Shown: positions 36,247-44,761 of the stretch, piece by piece
Position numbering within the stretch: position 1 is the stretch's first letter
How the letters are laid out: every line of letters starts with the position of its first letter
Assembly (NCBI GenBank): GCA_001769855.1
Contig: MEPP01000004.1
Location: forward strand, 1 to 64,000
DNA length: 64,000 nucleotides
Origin: Bdellovibrionales bacterium GWA2_49_15
GTDB taxonomy: Bacteria; Bdellovibrionota; Bacteriovoracia; Bacteriovoracales; Bacteriovoracaceae
Reading direction: 5' to 3'
The notes under the pieces: generated by a model
What the model saw: the letters and a program-made list of their open reading frames with translations, nothing else
What the model was told of the DNA's origin: nothing
The model's database searches: none
Program-made: the position numbers and the translations under genes

Positions 36247-36942
36247 TTAGCGGCACTGGTAAAAATTTTGGTAATTCACGGGAAGATAGTCGTTACAAAT
36301 GGTTTCATCCAGATCACTTAAGGTCATGCCATTTTCAACTTGCTCAGCAAAAAACATATAGAGGGGCGAGAGGTTTTCCTGGACGGCGGAGACCACATGT
36401 TCCGGCTTATTAGGGTTACCCTCGGCGAAGCCACGCTGGCACATTTCACGTTGAAAAGTTCCTTCAGCTTTGGCCCTTTTTTCGCTGAGCAGACGCCATA
36501 CTCCCGCCAGAATACCCGTGCGATCTTCTCCCACTGTGCAGTGAAAAAATATTTTTCCATTTTCGTCGGTGATGACGTTGTCAATCAGACGAACGGCCTG
36601 AACAATTTGGCGGCAGGCCAGCTTGTGATTCTTAATATCTTTCCACAAAAAAGGAATGTGGTGACCTGTGATGCCAAGTTCTTTGAGTTGCTTAAGCTCA
36701 GTTTGCACCTCATTTTTGGTTTCATTTTTAAAGATGAGAACGTCAGTGACTTCCAGGTCGGCCAGCTGTTGGATATTGCCTTGAGGGGCCTGTCCGCGAA
36801 TTACCTGGGATGTCTGTCCGACATAATGGGCGTTTCTTATATCAAGTTCCTTGATACTTGATTTGAAGGAGCTGGCCTGGGCCCACGCACTAGAGCTTAA
36901 AATCAGAAGGAAAAGTGTGCTGAAGAGTAAGTGTCGTTTCAT
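36247..36942 (-). CDS. Secreted CX5R (tyrosine/dual-specificity-type) phosphatase
   Basis: A 231-residue protein with a signal peptide (about residues 1-22), so it should act in the periplasm or outside. The cysteine-phosphatase P-loop is complete: H134-C135-T-V-G-E-D-R141-T-G. A likely general acid lies near HHIPFLWKD (residues 94-102). The overall pattern (IRGQAPQ, FHCTVGEDRTG) fits the exported DSP-like/phytase-like phosphatases of bacteria. The substrate could be a phosphoprotein, phosphoinositide or inositol phosphate; nothing decides between these. A hairpin covers its ribosome binding site. Confidence 0.85.
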   Translation of the reverse strand: MKRHLLFSTLFLLILSSSAWAQASSFKSSIKELDIRNAHYVGQTSQVIRGQAPQGNIQQLADLEVTDVLIFKNETKNEVQTELKQLKELGITGHHIPFLWKDIKNHKLACRQIVQAVRLIDNVITDENGKIFFHCTVGEDRTGILAGVWRLLSEKRAKAEGTFQREMCQRGFAEGNPNKPEHVVSAVQENLSPLYMFFAEQVENGMTLSDLDETICNDYLPVNYQNFYQCR

Positions 36943-36968
36943 AGAACCTCCAAAGTGGACAGGTTCTA
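36942..36968 (-). promoter_or_regulatory. Hairpin over the ribosome binding site of the phosphatase gene
   Basis: TAGAACCT (36942-36949) and AGGTTCTA (36961-36968) are a perfect 8-bp inverted repeat with an 11-nt loop. On the minus strand one arm contains part of the GGAGG and reaches the first base of the ATG, so pairing would hide the translation start. Confidence 0.6.
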
Positions 36969-37036
36969 CATCATTTTTGCGCTGGGTTGTATTAGATTGA
37001 TTGGAATCTTTCTATCTAAAAAATGGATTAATCTAC

Positions 37037-37693
37037 CTAGGCCCAGGCCAGAACTTGGGCCACGCACTTCTCAATTCCCGCATACATCTCATGCAGTTTG
37101 GCGTCGCTGTACATATAGGCCGGTGTGGTGACAATTTTAGAAACTTGATCCGCGCAGATCTGATCGACAGCGCAAACCACGTGCTTGGCCCCGGTTTTCT
37201 CAATCTCTTGGGCGGTGTCTGGGTCGCTTCCGATCGTGAGCCTAATATGCTCCTGCCCAAACAAAAGGGCGATTAAGGCCGGGGCAATGCAAATGGCCCC
37301 GATGGGCTTCTGCTGCTGGTGGATGATGTTGACCAGGACCTTTACCTCAGGGAGTACGGTGGCCTTGGAACCATCAAAGGCAAATTTGCACAGATTTTTC
37401 GCAACTCCATAACCGCCCGGCAAGATCAAGGCGTCCAAGCTGTCAGGGCGGACCTTGGTGATATCCTGAATATTCCCACGGGCGATCCGAGCGGACTCTT
37501 CTAAAATATTTCGTGTTTCCTGCAGCTCGTTTCCTGAGAGGTGACTGATAACGTGATGCTGATTTAGATTGGGGGCCATAATGACGGCCTCCGCGCCTAG
37601 CTTGTCGATGGCCAGTAAAGTGAAAACAGCTTCGCGAATTTCGGCACCATCACGGTTGCCACAGCCGGCAAGAATGACTCCAATCTTTTTCAT
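37037..37693 (-). CDS. elbB: ElbB-type DJ-1/PfpI family protein (glyoxalase-like)
   Basis: A 218-residue protein of the DJ-1/PfpI superfamily, closest in pattern to ElbB. The N-terminus MKKIGVILAGCGNRDG and the nucleophile-elbow Cys in GAICIAPALI are typical. ElbB was linked to isoprenoid synthesis genetically and has glyoxalase activity in vitro. The chosen ATG has GAGG 9 nt upstream; an alternative ATG at 37708 would overlap the TSUP gene stop as ATGA. It is co-oriented with the transporter and probably in one operon. Confidence 0.88.
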   Translation of the reverse strand: MKKIGVILAGCGNRDGAEIREAVFTLLAIDKLGAEAVIMAPNLNQHHVISHLSGNELQETRNILEESARIARGNIQDITKVRPDSLDALILPGGYGVAKNLCKFAFDGSKATVLPEVKVLVNIIHQQQKPIGAICIAPALIALLFGQEHIRLTIGSDPDTAQEIEKTGAKHVVCAVDQICADQVSKIVTTPAYMYSDAKLHEMYAGIEKCVAQVLAWA

Positions 37694-37704
37694 TTTGTGA
37701 ATCC

Positions 37705-38517
37705 TCATGGTTTTAAAATCAAGGCATCGATAAGGACGGAGAGAGAGGCCACAAGAAGTCCGATGCCGACAAACTTCTCTATAGTTGAATCTGAGATGCG
37801 CTTTAATCTTTGTGCCACAAGGGCTCCGGTTCCAAAGCCAAGGGCCAGGGGGGTGGCAAAGTGAAAATCGATATGGCCCAGGAAAAAATGCGAAAAGCTG
37901 GCCGTAAGCGAGGTAAAGACGATCATAAAAAGGGAAGTACTGACCGCCACTTGAACGGGGAGTTTGACCACTCTGATCATCACAGGAGTTTTGAGGAAGC
38001 CACCTCCAATTCCAAAAAGTCCTGCCACCACACCTGCTAGCCCACCAAAAATTCCCGCCACCCAGACGCTGATGACATGGCCGCGGGAGGAATGAATCAA
38101 CGGGGGACGTTTGTTCAACCTTGCACTAAAGCTTAGCTGAGTGTCTGTGTGGGGCCTGGATGGTCGAAGCATTTTTATGCCGATCAGGGCAACAAAAAAG
38201 GAAAATAAAATTTCAAAGATCTTCAGTGGGAGAAAGGCCGTCAATTCTGCACCGATAATAGCGCCAATAATGGTAGGAATTTCCATGGCGATGGCGATTT
38301 TCATATCGATGCGACGATTTTTAAAATTAAAAAAGGTCGAGATGCCCGATGCCAGGAGAACGCATATTGTAATGGACCCGACGGCGATAGACATGGGAGC
38401 TTTAAAGACAATGACTAAAATGGGAATGATAAAGATGCCACCGCCAAAGCCGATCATATTGCCAATAATACTGGCCGTCGTTCCAAGCAAGAAAAGTGGA
38501 ATCAAATGATTTTCCAT
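37705..38517 (-). CDS. TSUP (TauE/SafE) family membrane transporter
   Basis: A 270-residue integral membrane protein with about eight helices in two related halves. Each half begins with a Gly-rich motif, GFGGGIFIIP near residue 22 and GIGGGFLKTP near residue 168, the hallmark of the TauE/SafE family. Members export sulfite, sulfoacetate or other organosulfur anions, or import them; the substrate here cannot be predicted. It is upstream of elbB. Confidence 0.9.
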   Translation of the reverse strand: MENHLIPLFLLGTTASIIGNMIGFGGGIFIIPILVIVFKAPMSIAVGSITICVLLASGISTFFNFKNRRIDMKIAIAMEIPTIIGAIIGAELTAFLPLKIFEILFSFFVALIGIKMLRPSRPHTDTQLSFSARLNKRPPLIHSSRGHVISVWVAGIFGGLAGVVAGLFGIGGGFLKTPVMIRVVKLPVQVAVSTSLFMIVFTSLTASFSHFFLGHIDFHFATPLALGFGTGALVAQRLKRISDSTIEKFVGIGLLVASLSVLIDALILKP

Positions 38518-38536
38518 TGGCCTATTTTAACCCAAA

Positions 38537-40477
38537 CTATTTAATCTCACTGCGAACAGGCTTGATAGCAACTTCTTCCATGAGGTTCCCTGTAGACCCG
38601 GAAAGCAATTCTGGAAATTGAAATTCTTCAGGAAAACACTGGTCATAGCTGAGGGCCTTGGCTTCCTGTCCATCCTTATCAATCTCAACAACAGTCACAA
38701 TTCTTTTCCATTTTTTCAGATCAGGGCGCACGAGATGGGTCATCCAGAAGAGTTTTTTACCGGCAAAGGTCCGTCGCGCCCTATTGGCTTCGGCTTGCTC
38801 TCGAATGGCGCGGCGATGGAAACTCACAATAACCTCATCGTCCACTTCAGGCAGAACATGGAACTCGTTAGGATCGCAATGGTTCCAATCTTGGTTCGAA
38901 TCACTTTTCGGCTGCACGATTTGAATTCTCGAACCGAGAGCTATGTTTATTTCTGTCTCAAGATAGGAGCGCCGCGGTTGTTCGGTGACGATCAGACCTT
39001 CGACATCCATCGCAAGCGCCTCTTTGTCCTCATCTTTCTTCGTCATGGAGACGTTCTGCAAAATGATGGACCGGCTTCCGCCTTCTGTTTCTGTATTGGA
39101 GCTGGACTTCAAAGAAAAATTCTTGGGAGTGCTGTCTGATCGTGATGGAACCAGACAGGTCTTGAATTCTTTAACAATGTCATTGGTCAGGGACGATCGA
39201 TTGGAGCTTAGCCGTAAAGGCTGATTCCACACTTCACTGTTATGCGTCCTTCCGTGGGCCTTGCTCGACTGCATGATACCTCCAATCCTAAGCTTCAGGC
39301 CGAGAACATTTCCTCCGGGAACAACCCCTCCGGTTGCCTTGCAGCCCTCAATCTGAACCTCAGTTTTTGTCGCCCCATTGGCAAGGGAATCTTTGGCAGA
39401 TGGTGGTAGCAATTGCGCGATCAGGTAATCAGGATTATCGCTTAAAAAATTAATAAGATCTTTTTTGTGGGGGAGGTCGCCTTGGTTGCAAACTTGAATA
39501 CCTTCCTCGAAAGGGCCAGCCTCTAATAAGCCACGACGGACCCCCTGCATGGCCTGCTCATCCATGGTGGTAATCGCTTGCGCGATAATGGCCTGTTTCC
39601 TTTTGTCATCCCATCCGCGTACTTTCGCCACACCTTTGGCAAAGTTACCTAGCTTGGAAGCAAAAGATTTTTTGACCGGCCCTTTTTGGGCGTCACGAAT
39701 GAGGTCAAGTGCCTGAGCCATTCTTATGATTTTGGCCAAGATAATTCCCTCGTATCCAATAAAGGTCGCAGTTCCGATGCCAAGCCCGATCCACCCGGCC
39801 ACAGGGGCGATCGTGGCAAAGGGCAATTTGTAGACTTCTCGACCGACGAGATTGGCCAACCACAGGGGAAATTGCGGACCAAGAGACATGGCATAGAGAC
39901 CGGCGGCCAGAGTTGCGCTCGTGCCTGTCAGCGCACCCGTGATCGTGGGGCCGAAGATGCTCTTTTTCGCTAATTTTCGAATGCGTTTTTCATAGTCGGC
40001 TTGGCAACTTGTGACGCGAGCTTGGGTATGAATTTGGGCCACAGACTGCGCTAGGGCATTGTTGGCGTTTTTAATCTTGGCCAATTTGACATTGACGGCA
40101 TTGAGACCCTTTTTACCTTCTACGGCGAGAATGGCGGTCTCAAAAAAGCTCCGTCCTGCTCTGCTAAAATTGTTTCCGCTTGTTCGCGCAGCGTAATCTA
40201 AATTTCCGTACAATTGAGTAAGTTGCTTCGCCAGATCGTTGTAACTGCCTTTGTAATTGTCTTTGCTGAGTTGTTGTTGCAAATCATCCACGGCCTTTGT
40301 GGTTTCAAGCCAAAGGGCATCTTTATGGGCCGGCTCGGTCGTTGGCAGGGGATGGGAGAGATAGCAAAAGCTTTGATCATCCGGATATGAGACCAGTATC
40401 TCATTGGGGTTTTTACAGAAGCCGGCCAGGGCACTTGGGAGAGTTATAAAGAATGCCAGAATCAACAAGAGCTTCAT
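38537..40477 (-). CDS. Large secreted/membrane protein of unknown function
   Basis: Not recognised. The 646-residue product has a signal peptide (about residues 1-18, ending SALAGF). It then has a helical region and a membrane hairpin of two long hydrophobic segments (about residues 175-255), followed by a polar C-terminal domain of about 380 residues. The hairpin region, with a flanking Cys on each side and the pattern YEGIILAKIIR...LDLI, aligns by eye with the small protein at 43033-43695 (YETVTIVKLSR...LNLI), so the two are probably paralogous in this part. The C-terminal domain matches nothing I know. Confidence 0.7.
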   Translation of the reverse strand: MKLLLILAFFITLPSALAGFCKNPNEILVSYPDDQSFCYLSHPLPTTEPAHKDALWLETTKAVDDLQQQLSKDNYKGSYNDLAKQLTQLYGNLDYAARTSGNNFSRAGRSFFETAILAVEGKKGLNAVNVKLAKIKNANNALAQSVAQIHTQARVTSCQADYEKRIRKLAKKSIFGPTITGALTGTSATLAAGLYAMSLGPQFPLWLANLVGREVYKLPFATIAPVAGWIGLGIGTATFIGYEGIILAKIIRMAQALDLIRDAQKGPVKKSFASKLGNFAKGVAKVRGWDDKRKQAIIAQAITTMDEQAMQGVRRGLLEAGPFEEGIQVCNQGDLPHKKDLINFLSDNPDYLIAQLLPPSAKDSLANGATKTEVQIEGCKATGGVVPGGNVLGLKLRIGGIMQSSKAHGRTHNSEVWNQPLRLSSNRSSLTNDIVKEFKTCLVPSRSDSTPKNFSLKSSSNTETEGGSRSIILQNVSMTKKDEDKEALAMDVEGLIVTEQPRRSYLETEINIALGSRIQIVQPKSDSNQDWNHCDPNEFHVLPEVDDEVIVSFHRRAIREQAEANRARRTFAGKKLFWMTHLVRPDLKKWKRIVTVVEIDKDGQEAKALSYDQCFPEEFQFPELLSGSTGNLMEEVAIKPVRSEIK

Positions 40478-40557
40478 ATTGGTACCCCTCTGAGAACGTT
40501 GTCAAAGCGTTGGCCTTGACTAACATCCTAGGAGTGCTATGGCAATGAGTCGGGGTA

Positions 40558-41148
40558 TCATTTTGCGATCAAGACCCTCTGAAAAGCGGTCAAGGCCATC
40601 TCAAATTTTTTCTTGTTCAAACGGACAGTTTTGTCCCTGGATTCCACCGCCTGTCGCTGAAAGCGTTCAAGACGGTCATTTAAATTTCTGATACGCGCAT
40701 TTTCAATACTCTCACCCATATCATTGATCGCGATCGCGATGGCCACAGGGATGATCAGGGGGGGGAAAAAGCACGCTAAAATTAATAAAAGGATATCTCC
40801 ATTATCATGATGGGGACGGAAGTAATAAGTGGCGTAGTTCATTCGTTCCTGAGCGCTCTTCCAGTCGAGCACACCGAGGTCTTCACCGAGGAGTTGCAGT
40901 GAATAGTTCTTTTTCGCCTCTTTCCTGATCAGATAAAAAGCATAATCTTTGCAATCTGCCATCGTCGTCATGACTTCATCTTCGCAAAGCACGCGAATTT
41001 GGCGGTTGGCCAATCGTTGTTTGAGGACCCCGCCTCTGGTTCTGAGTTCGAGTTCACCCTTTGATAAGTTATCTAGGGTGGCGGATTGGGTTTGAAGAGA
41101 GACACAGGCGATTAAAAATAAGGCCAGCATCTGCTTGAAATTTCTCAT
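40558..41148 (-). CDS. Small exported protein of unknown function
   Basis: Not recognised. With ATG 41148 the product is 196 residues with a signal peptide ending near QTQSA. It has a short Cys pair (LCEDEV...ADCKDY), one strongly hydrophobic helix (about residues 120-142) and a basic, coiled-coil C-terminus. It lies between the 646-residue protein and metG on the minus strand. The general plan (signal peptide, Cys pair, membrane segment, charged tail) resembles the neighbours, but I see no clear sequence match. Confidence 0.65.
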   Translation of the reverse strand: MRNFKQMLALFLIACVSLQTQSATLDNLSKGELELRTRGGVLKQRLANRQIRVLCEDEVMTTMADCKDYAFYLIRKEAKKNYSLQLLGEDLGVLDWKSAQERMNYATYYFRPHHDNGDILLLILACFFPPLIIPVAIAIAINDMGESIENARIRNLNDRLERFQRQAVESRDKTVRLNKKKFEMALTAFQRVLIAK

Positions 41149-41238
41149 AAAGTACCTGCGGTTAAAAGTTTGTCGCAGCAATAGATCAAATCCCACGCAG
41201 CTTCAAGGGAAATTGTAAATACTACACGTCTTTTCAAG

Positions 41239-41266
41239 TTGATAGGCCATCTAAAAGCATTGTAAG
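41239..41266 (+). promoter_or_regulatory. Candidate promoter of metG
   Basis: TTGATA (41239-41244), a 16-bp spacer and TGTAAG (41261-41266) lie 20 bp before the metG start, which has GGAGA as ribosome binding site. Confidence 0.45.
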
Positions 41267-41285
41267 ATGACTAACCTGGAGACTT

Positions 41286-42956
41286 ATGAACACTAAAAAA
41301 ATGGTTATTACTGCCGGACTTCCCTATTCCAACGGCGACATTCATGTTGGCCATATTGCCGGGTGCTATCTGCCTGCCGATATCGCCAACCGCTACTTTA
41401 AATTAAATGGGCGCGAGACTTTGTATATCTGTGGTACCGACGATCACGGTGTCGCCATTGTCTTATCAGGACTGAAGGAAGGCAAAACTCCCCAGGAGAT
41501 GGTTCATCATTATCATGAAAGACAGCGCAAGGCCTTCGAGGGCCTTGATATTCGTTTTGATGCCTTTGGTTCCACCAGTAAAAACCCGTTTCACAAAGAG
41601 CTCTCCAATGATTTCTTTCTAAAAATTTATGAAAAGGGTTATTTTACCAAAGAAAAAAGTCTTCAATTTTATGATGAAAAAGAAGACATGTTTTTGCCCG
41701 ATCGTTATGTGAAAGGTGACTGCGCCTTTTGTGATGCCAAAGATCAGACCGGTGATCAGTGTGAGAACTGCGGAAAAATTTTGGACATCGATGTTTTAAA
41801 AAATCCTCGAAATGCCATCTCGGGCTCTCCCGTGGGCAAAAAAGAAACGGTTCATTGGTACCTGGATCTTTCGAAGGCGGGTGGTGAAGTCAAAAAATGG
41901 CTTGAGACCGCTGACATGAGACCTGATACCAAGGCCTATGTCGAGAGTCTCTTGCAAACGGGTCTGGTGAAGCGCAGTATGACCAGGGATATCAACTGGG
42001 GGCTTCCGGTTCCTCTCAATGATCCAGATGCCAAAAACAAAGTCATGTACGTTTGGTTTGATGCCCCGATTGGCTATATCTCCAACACCAAGGAACTCCT
42101 GGTATCTCAAGGGGCCAGCGAGACGGCCTATCATGATTGGTGGAAAGGTGATGCGGAAATCTATCATTTCATCGGTGAAGACAACACCGTATTCCATTGC
42201 GTGATTTGGATCGCCATGCTGAGTGTGCATGGGGGATACCGTCTTCCCACGGGGGTTATCGTCAATAAGTTTATGAACATCAAAAAAGGCGATGCCATAG
42301 AAAAAATTTCCAAGTCGCGCAAGAACGCCATTTGGATCTTAGATTACCTCGCCGATGGCAACGATCCAGACTATCTCAGATATTATCTCACCATTAACGC
42401 CCCTGAGAAGAGTCGCTCTAACTTTGACTATGATGAATTTATGGCCCTTTGTAATTCCGAGCTGGCCGATACCCTGGGTAATTTTATCAATCGCTCCCTT
42501 TCCTTTTCGCTAAAATTTTTAGGCGATCACTTGCCCATTTATGATAAAACGTTGATGACCAAGGAAGATCATGAACATTTGGAGAGTATGAAGAAATGCT
42601 TGACCGAGGTTGATTCCTGCTTCCAGGCCTGGTCTTCCCGTCGTGCCATGATTGCCATCTTCGACTTTGCCCGTCTGTGCAATAAATATTTTAACGATAA
42701 GGCCCCTTGGAGCACGCGCAAGACCAGCATGGAGCTGACCAAGGTGACCCTGGCCCTCTCCCTTCAATCGATTTATTTCCTTGGTGCTGTGCTTCGCCCA
42801 TTTTTCCCGCAAAAATGTAAAAGCATTCTGCAAATTTTCGGGGTCTCCGATGATATTCCATGGCAAGACGCCCTCAAATTTCCCGCTGGGGATACGCCCT
42901 TGCATAAGATGGAAATCTTATTCAAAAAGATTGAGGCTGAAGAAGTGGCCCCCTAG
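41286..42956 (+). CDS. metG: Methionyl-tRNA synthetase
   Basis: A class I synthetase of 556 residues. The HIGH motif is HVGH (residues 20-23). The zinc knuckle is CAFC...CENC, the CGTDDHG motif is intact and the KMSKS loop reads KISKS. The C-terminal anticodon-binding helical domain is present, while the dimerising tRNA-binding appendage of E. coli MetG is absent, as in many short bacterial MetRS. It charges initiator and elongator tRNA-Met and is surely essential. Confidence 0.95.
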   Translation: MNTKKMVITAGLPYSNGDIHVGHIAGCYLPADIANRYFKLNGRETLYICGTDDHGVAIVLSGLKEGKTPQEMVHHYHERQRKAFEGLDIRFDAFGSTSKNPFHKELSNDFFLKIYEKGYFTKEKSLQFYDEKEDMFLPDRYVKGDCAFCDAKDQTGDQCENCGKILDIDVLKNPRNAISGSPVGKKETVHWYLDLSKAGGEVKKWLETADMRPDTKAYVESLLQTGLVKRSMTRDINWGLPVPLNDPDAKNKVMYVWFDAPIGYISNTKELLVSQGASETAYHDWWKGDAEIYHFIGEDNTVFHCVIWIAMLSVHGGYRLPTGVIVNKFMNIKKGDAIEKISKSRKNAIWILDYLADGNDPDYLRYYLTINAPEKSRSNFDYDEFMALCNSELADTLGNFINRSLSFSLKFLGDHLPIYDKTLMTKEDHEHLESMKKCLTEVDSCFQAWSSRRAMIAIFDFARLCNKYFNDKAPWSTRKTSMELTKVTLALSLQSIYFLGAVLRPFFPQKCKSILQIFGVSDDIPWQDALKFPAGDTPLHKMEILFKKIEAEEVAP

Positions 42957-42968
42957 TTACACGGTGAC

Positions 42969-42997
42969 TTGAAGGTCAATAAAAAGACTGCTATAGC
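42969..42997 (+). promoter_or_regulatory. Promoter upstream of the 43.0-kb membrane hairpin gene
   Basis: TTGAAG (42969-42974), a 17-bp spacer and TATAGC (42992-42997) lie 36 bp before the start codon at 43033. Confidence 0.6.
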
Positions 42998-43032
42998 TGC
43001 CTCACTTTAAACCTAGAGTAAGTGGGGAAGTT

Positions 43033-43695
43033 ATGCGACAACTCATTGTTTTTTTAACCATTTTCAGCTTCACTTTGACTGCTCACGCGGGCCTAAATCT
43101 TGACAGCATCTCCAAAGAAGAAATTGCCACAGAACTGAACACGGATCTCAGTCAGGTGGCGCAAGAGGTGAACGAAGCTTCGGACTGTTTAGAGCAATAC
43201 CGTCATCGCCGCAACGTTCTCATCGGCCAGGCGATTGGCCTGCCTGTTGGTTACCCCTTTGGAACCTTTGGCATCATGTATGTGGCGGCCATGATTGATA
43301 AGTTTTTAAATCCCGGCACTTTTTTACCTGGCCTTGCCGGCGCCGCCTACGGCTTTCTCATTGGCAGTGCTATTTTTGTAACCTATGAAACAGTCACCAT
43401 CGTGAAATTGAGCCGAACTATTTCCATGCTCAATTTGATAAAGCATTTAAGAAGTGATCAACCCGACAAACTGGCCCGTCTGCAAAGTTTTTATAAACGC
43501 GTCCGAAGGAAATTGCATAAAACGCCTGAGCAACTGCCCGATTCGGCAATCTTCGCACGTCTCTCGGAGCTGGATCAAAAGGGTGCCTTCTGCGATGCCA
43601 CGCTGGTAAGCCATCGTCGCCAGAAAAAATTCTCCAAGCGGGGAAAGATGAAAGATGCTCTTGCTTACAAATCGGATGTTGTTAAGGCCCTATGA
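43033..43695 (+). CDS. Exported membrane-hairpin protein of unknown function
   Basis: Not recognised. The 220-residue product has a signal peptide (about residues 1-19), a Cys near residue 50, two glycine-rich hydrophobic segments (about residues 62-120) and a basic C-terminus with a second Cys near residue 190. The hairpin and its flanks resemble the central part of the 646-residue protein at 38537-40477. The stop overlaps the start of the methyltransferase gene (ATGA), so the two are coupled. Confidence 0.7.
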   Translation: MRQLIVFLTIFSFTLTAHAGLNLDSISKEEIATELNTDLSQVAQEVNEASDCLEQYRHRRNVLIGQAIGLPVGYPFGTFGIMYVAAMIDKFLNPGTFLPGLAGAAYGFLIGSAIFVTYETVTIVKLSRTISMLNLIKHLRSDQPDKLARLQSFYKRVRRKLHKTPEQLPDSAIFARLSELDQKGAFCDATLVSHRRQKKFSKRGKMKDALAYKSDVVKAL

Positions 43696-44489
43696 AGAAA
43701 TACGAAATAACAGAGCAACAAGTTACTGAATACTGGAATCAGAACTCAAGTGTATGGTCGGAGCAAGTAGAGAAAGGTTGGGATTATTATCGAGAATACT
43801 TGAATAATCCTGCATTTTTCAATTTGATTGGGGATGTAAAGGACAAGATAATTTTAGATGCGGGCTGCGGAGAGGGCCATAACACCAGGATTTTGGCAAA
43901 AAAAGGCGCCAAGGTGACCGGCGTCGACATTTCCCCAGGGATGATTCAAAAAGCTCAGGAGATGGAACGCGAGGGCCCGCTGGGAATCGCTTACGAAATT
44001 GCCACATTCTCTGATTTGAAAATATTTAAGAATTGTTCCTTCGATTCAATCGTGTCCAGCATGGCATTAATGGATGCCCCCCATTACGATCTTGCGCTGA
44101 AAGAATTTTACCGAGTTTTAAAAATCAAAGGCAGTTTACTCTTTAGTATTGCCCATCCATGTTTTATGACGAAAGGTTATAGTTGGATCAGAGATGAAAA
44201 TGGAGAGGAAAGCGGCATCGTTGCTTCTGAGTATTTCAGGGAAAAAGATTGGATCGAATCCTGGAAATTTTCCAAAGCTCCAATCCCTGAAGATACCATC
44301 CCTTTTAATGTTCCATGTTTCCCGAGAACTCTATCTGAGTATGTCAATCTTCTGATCAAAAATGGTTTTATGCTGGCGAGAATTGAAGAACCTAGGCCAA
44401 GTGCTGAGGTCTGTGAAAAATTTCCATGGATGAAAAAATGGCATGAGCACGCTGCACTTTTTATGCATATCCATGCGGTCAAAGAGTAA
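43692..44489 (+). CDS. Class I SAM-dependent methyltransferase
   Basis: A 265-residue methyltransferase with motif I ILDAGCGEGHNTRILA, acidic motif II (VTGVDIS) and the post-motif SIVSSMALMDAPHYD, an UbiE/COQ5-like (Methyltransf_11) pattern. The C-terminus has a conserved-looking PRTLSEYVNLLIKNGF helix seen in small-molecule methyltransferases. The substrate is unknown. It is coupled to the upstream membrane hairpin gene and precedes the SerRS-like gene by 272 bp. Confidence 0.85.
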   Translation: MKKYEITEQQVTEYWNQNSSVWSEQVEKGWDYYREYLNNPAFFNLIGDVKDKIILDAGCGEGHNTRILAKKGAKVTGVDISPGMIQKAQEMEREGPLGIAYEIATFSDLKIFKNCSFDSIVSSMALMDAPHYDLALKEFYRVLKIKGSLLFSIAHPCFMTKGYSWIRDENGEESGIVASEYFREKDWIESWKFSKAPIPEDTIPFNVPCFPRTLSEYVNLLIKNGFMLARIEEPRPSAEVCEKFPWMKKWHEHAALFMHIHAVKE

Positions 44490-44761
44490 TTCTGATTTTT
44501 GCCGCCTAATGAAATTGAGCGCTTAAAGGCTGATAAAAAACCTTTTAAAATTAAATATTGGGTAATAAGATAAGTTCGCCATGGAAATTATTAAATTTTT
44601 CCACATTCAACATTATTTCATTGTAGGCATCCAGGCTGCTTTCGTTTCTTCTTTTTCCTCTTTATCATCCTGTTAGTCTGTTCCATCCCGGATGATTGGG
44701 ACAGACCGCAATTTCTTTTAATCCATTTTTTTGTTTTAAAATAATGACCTAGGAGAAAAAA
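44490..44761 (+). promoter_or_regulatory. AT-rich leader of the SerRS-like gene with a hairpin
   Basis: A 272-bp gap without an ORF. GTCTGTTCC (44676-44684) and GGGACAGAC (44698-44706) form a 9-bp stem with one G-T pair and a 13-nt loop, followed by T-rich DNA (44712 onwards) 55 bp before the start codon. It could be an attenuator. The T-box consensus is absent. AGGAG lies just before the ATG. Confidence 0.5.

Noticed and set aside
36340-36861. 173-residue plus-strand ORF over the phosphatase gene
   Set aside because: It is a shadow of the real minus-strand gene, which has a signal peptide and an intact active site.
44490-44550. attC-like integron site near GCCGCCTAATG
   Set aside because: The paired core sites of attC could not be found, and there is no integron integrase in the window.
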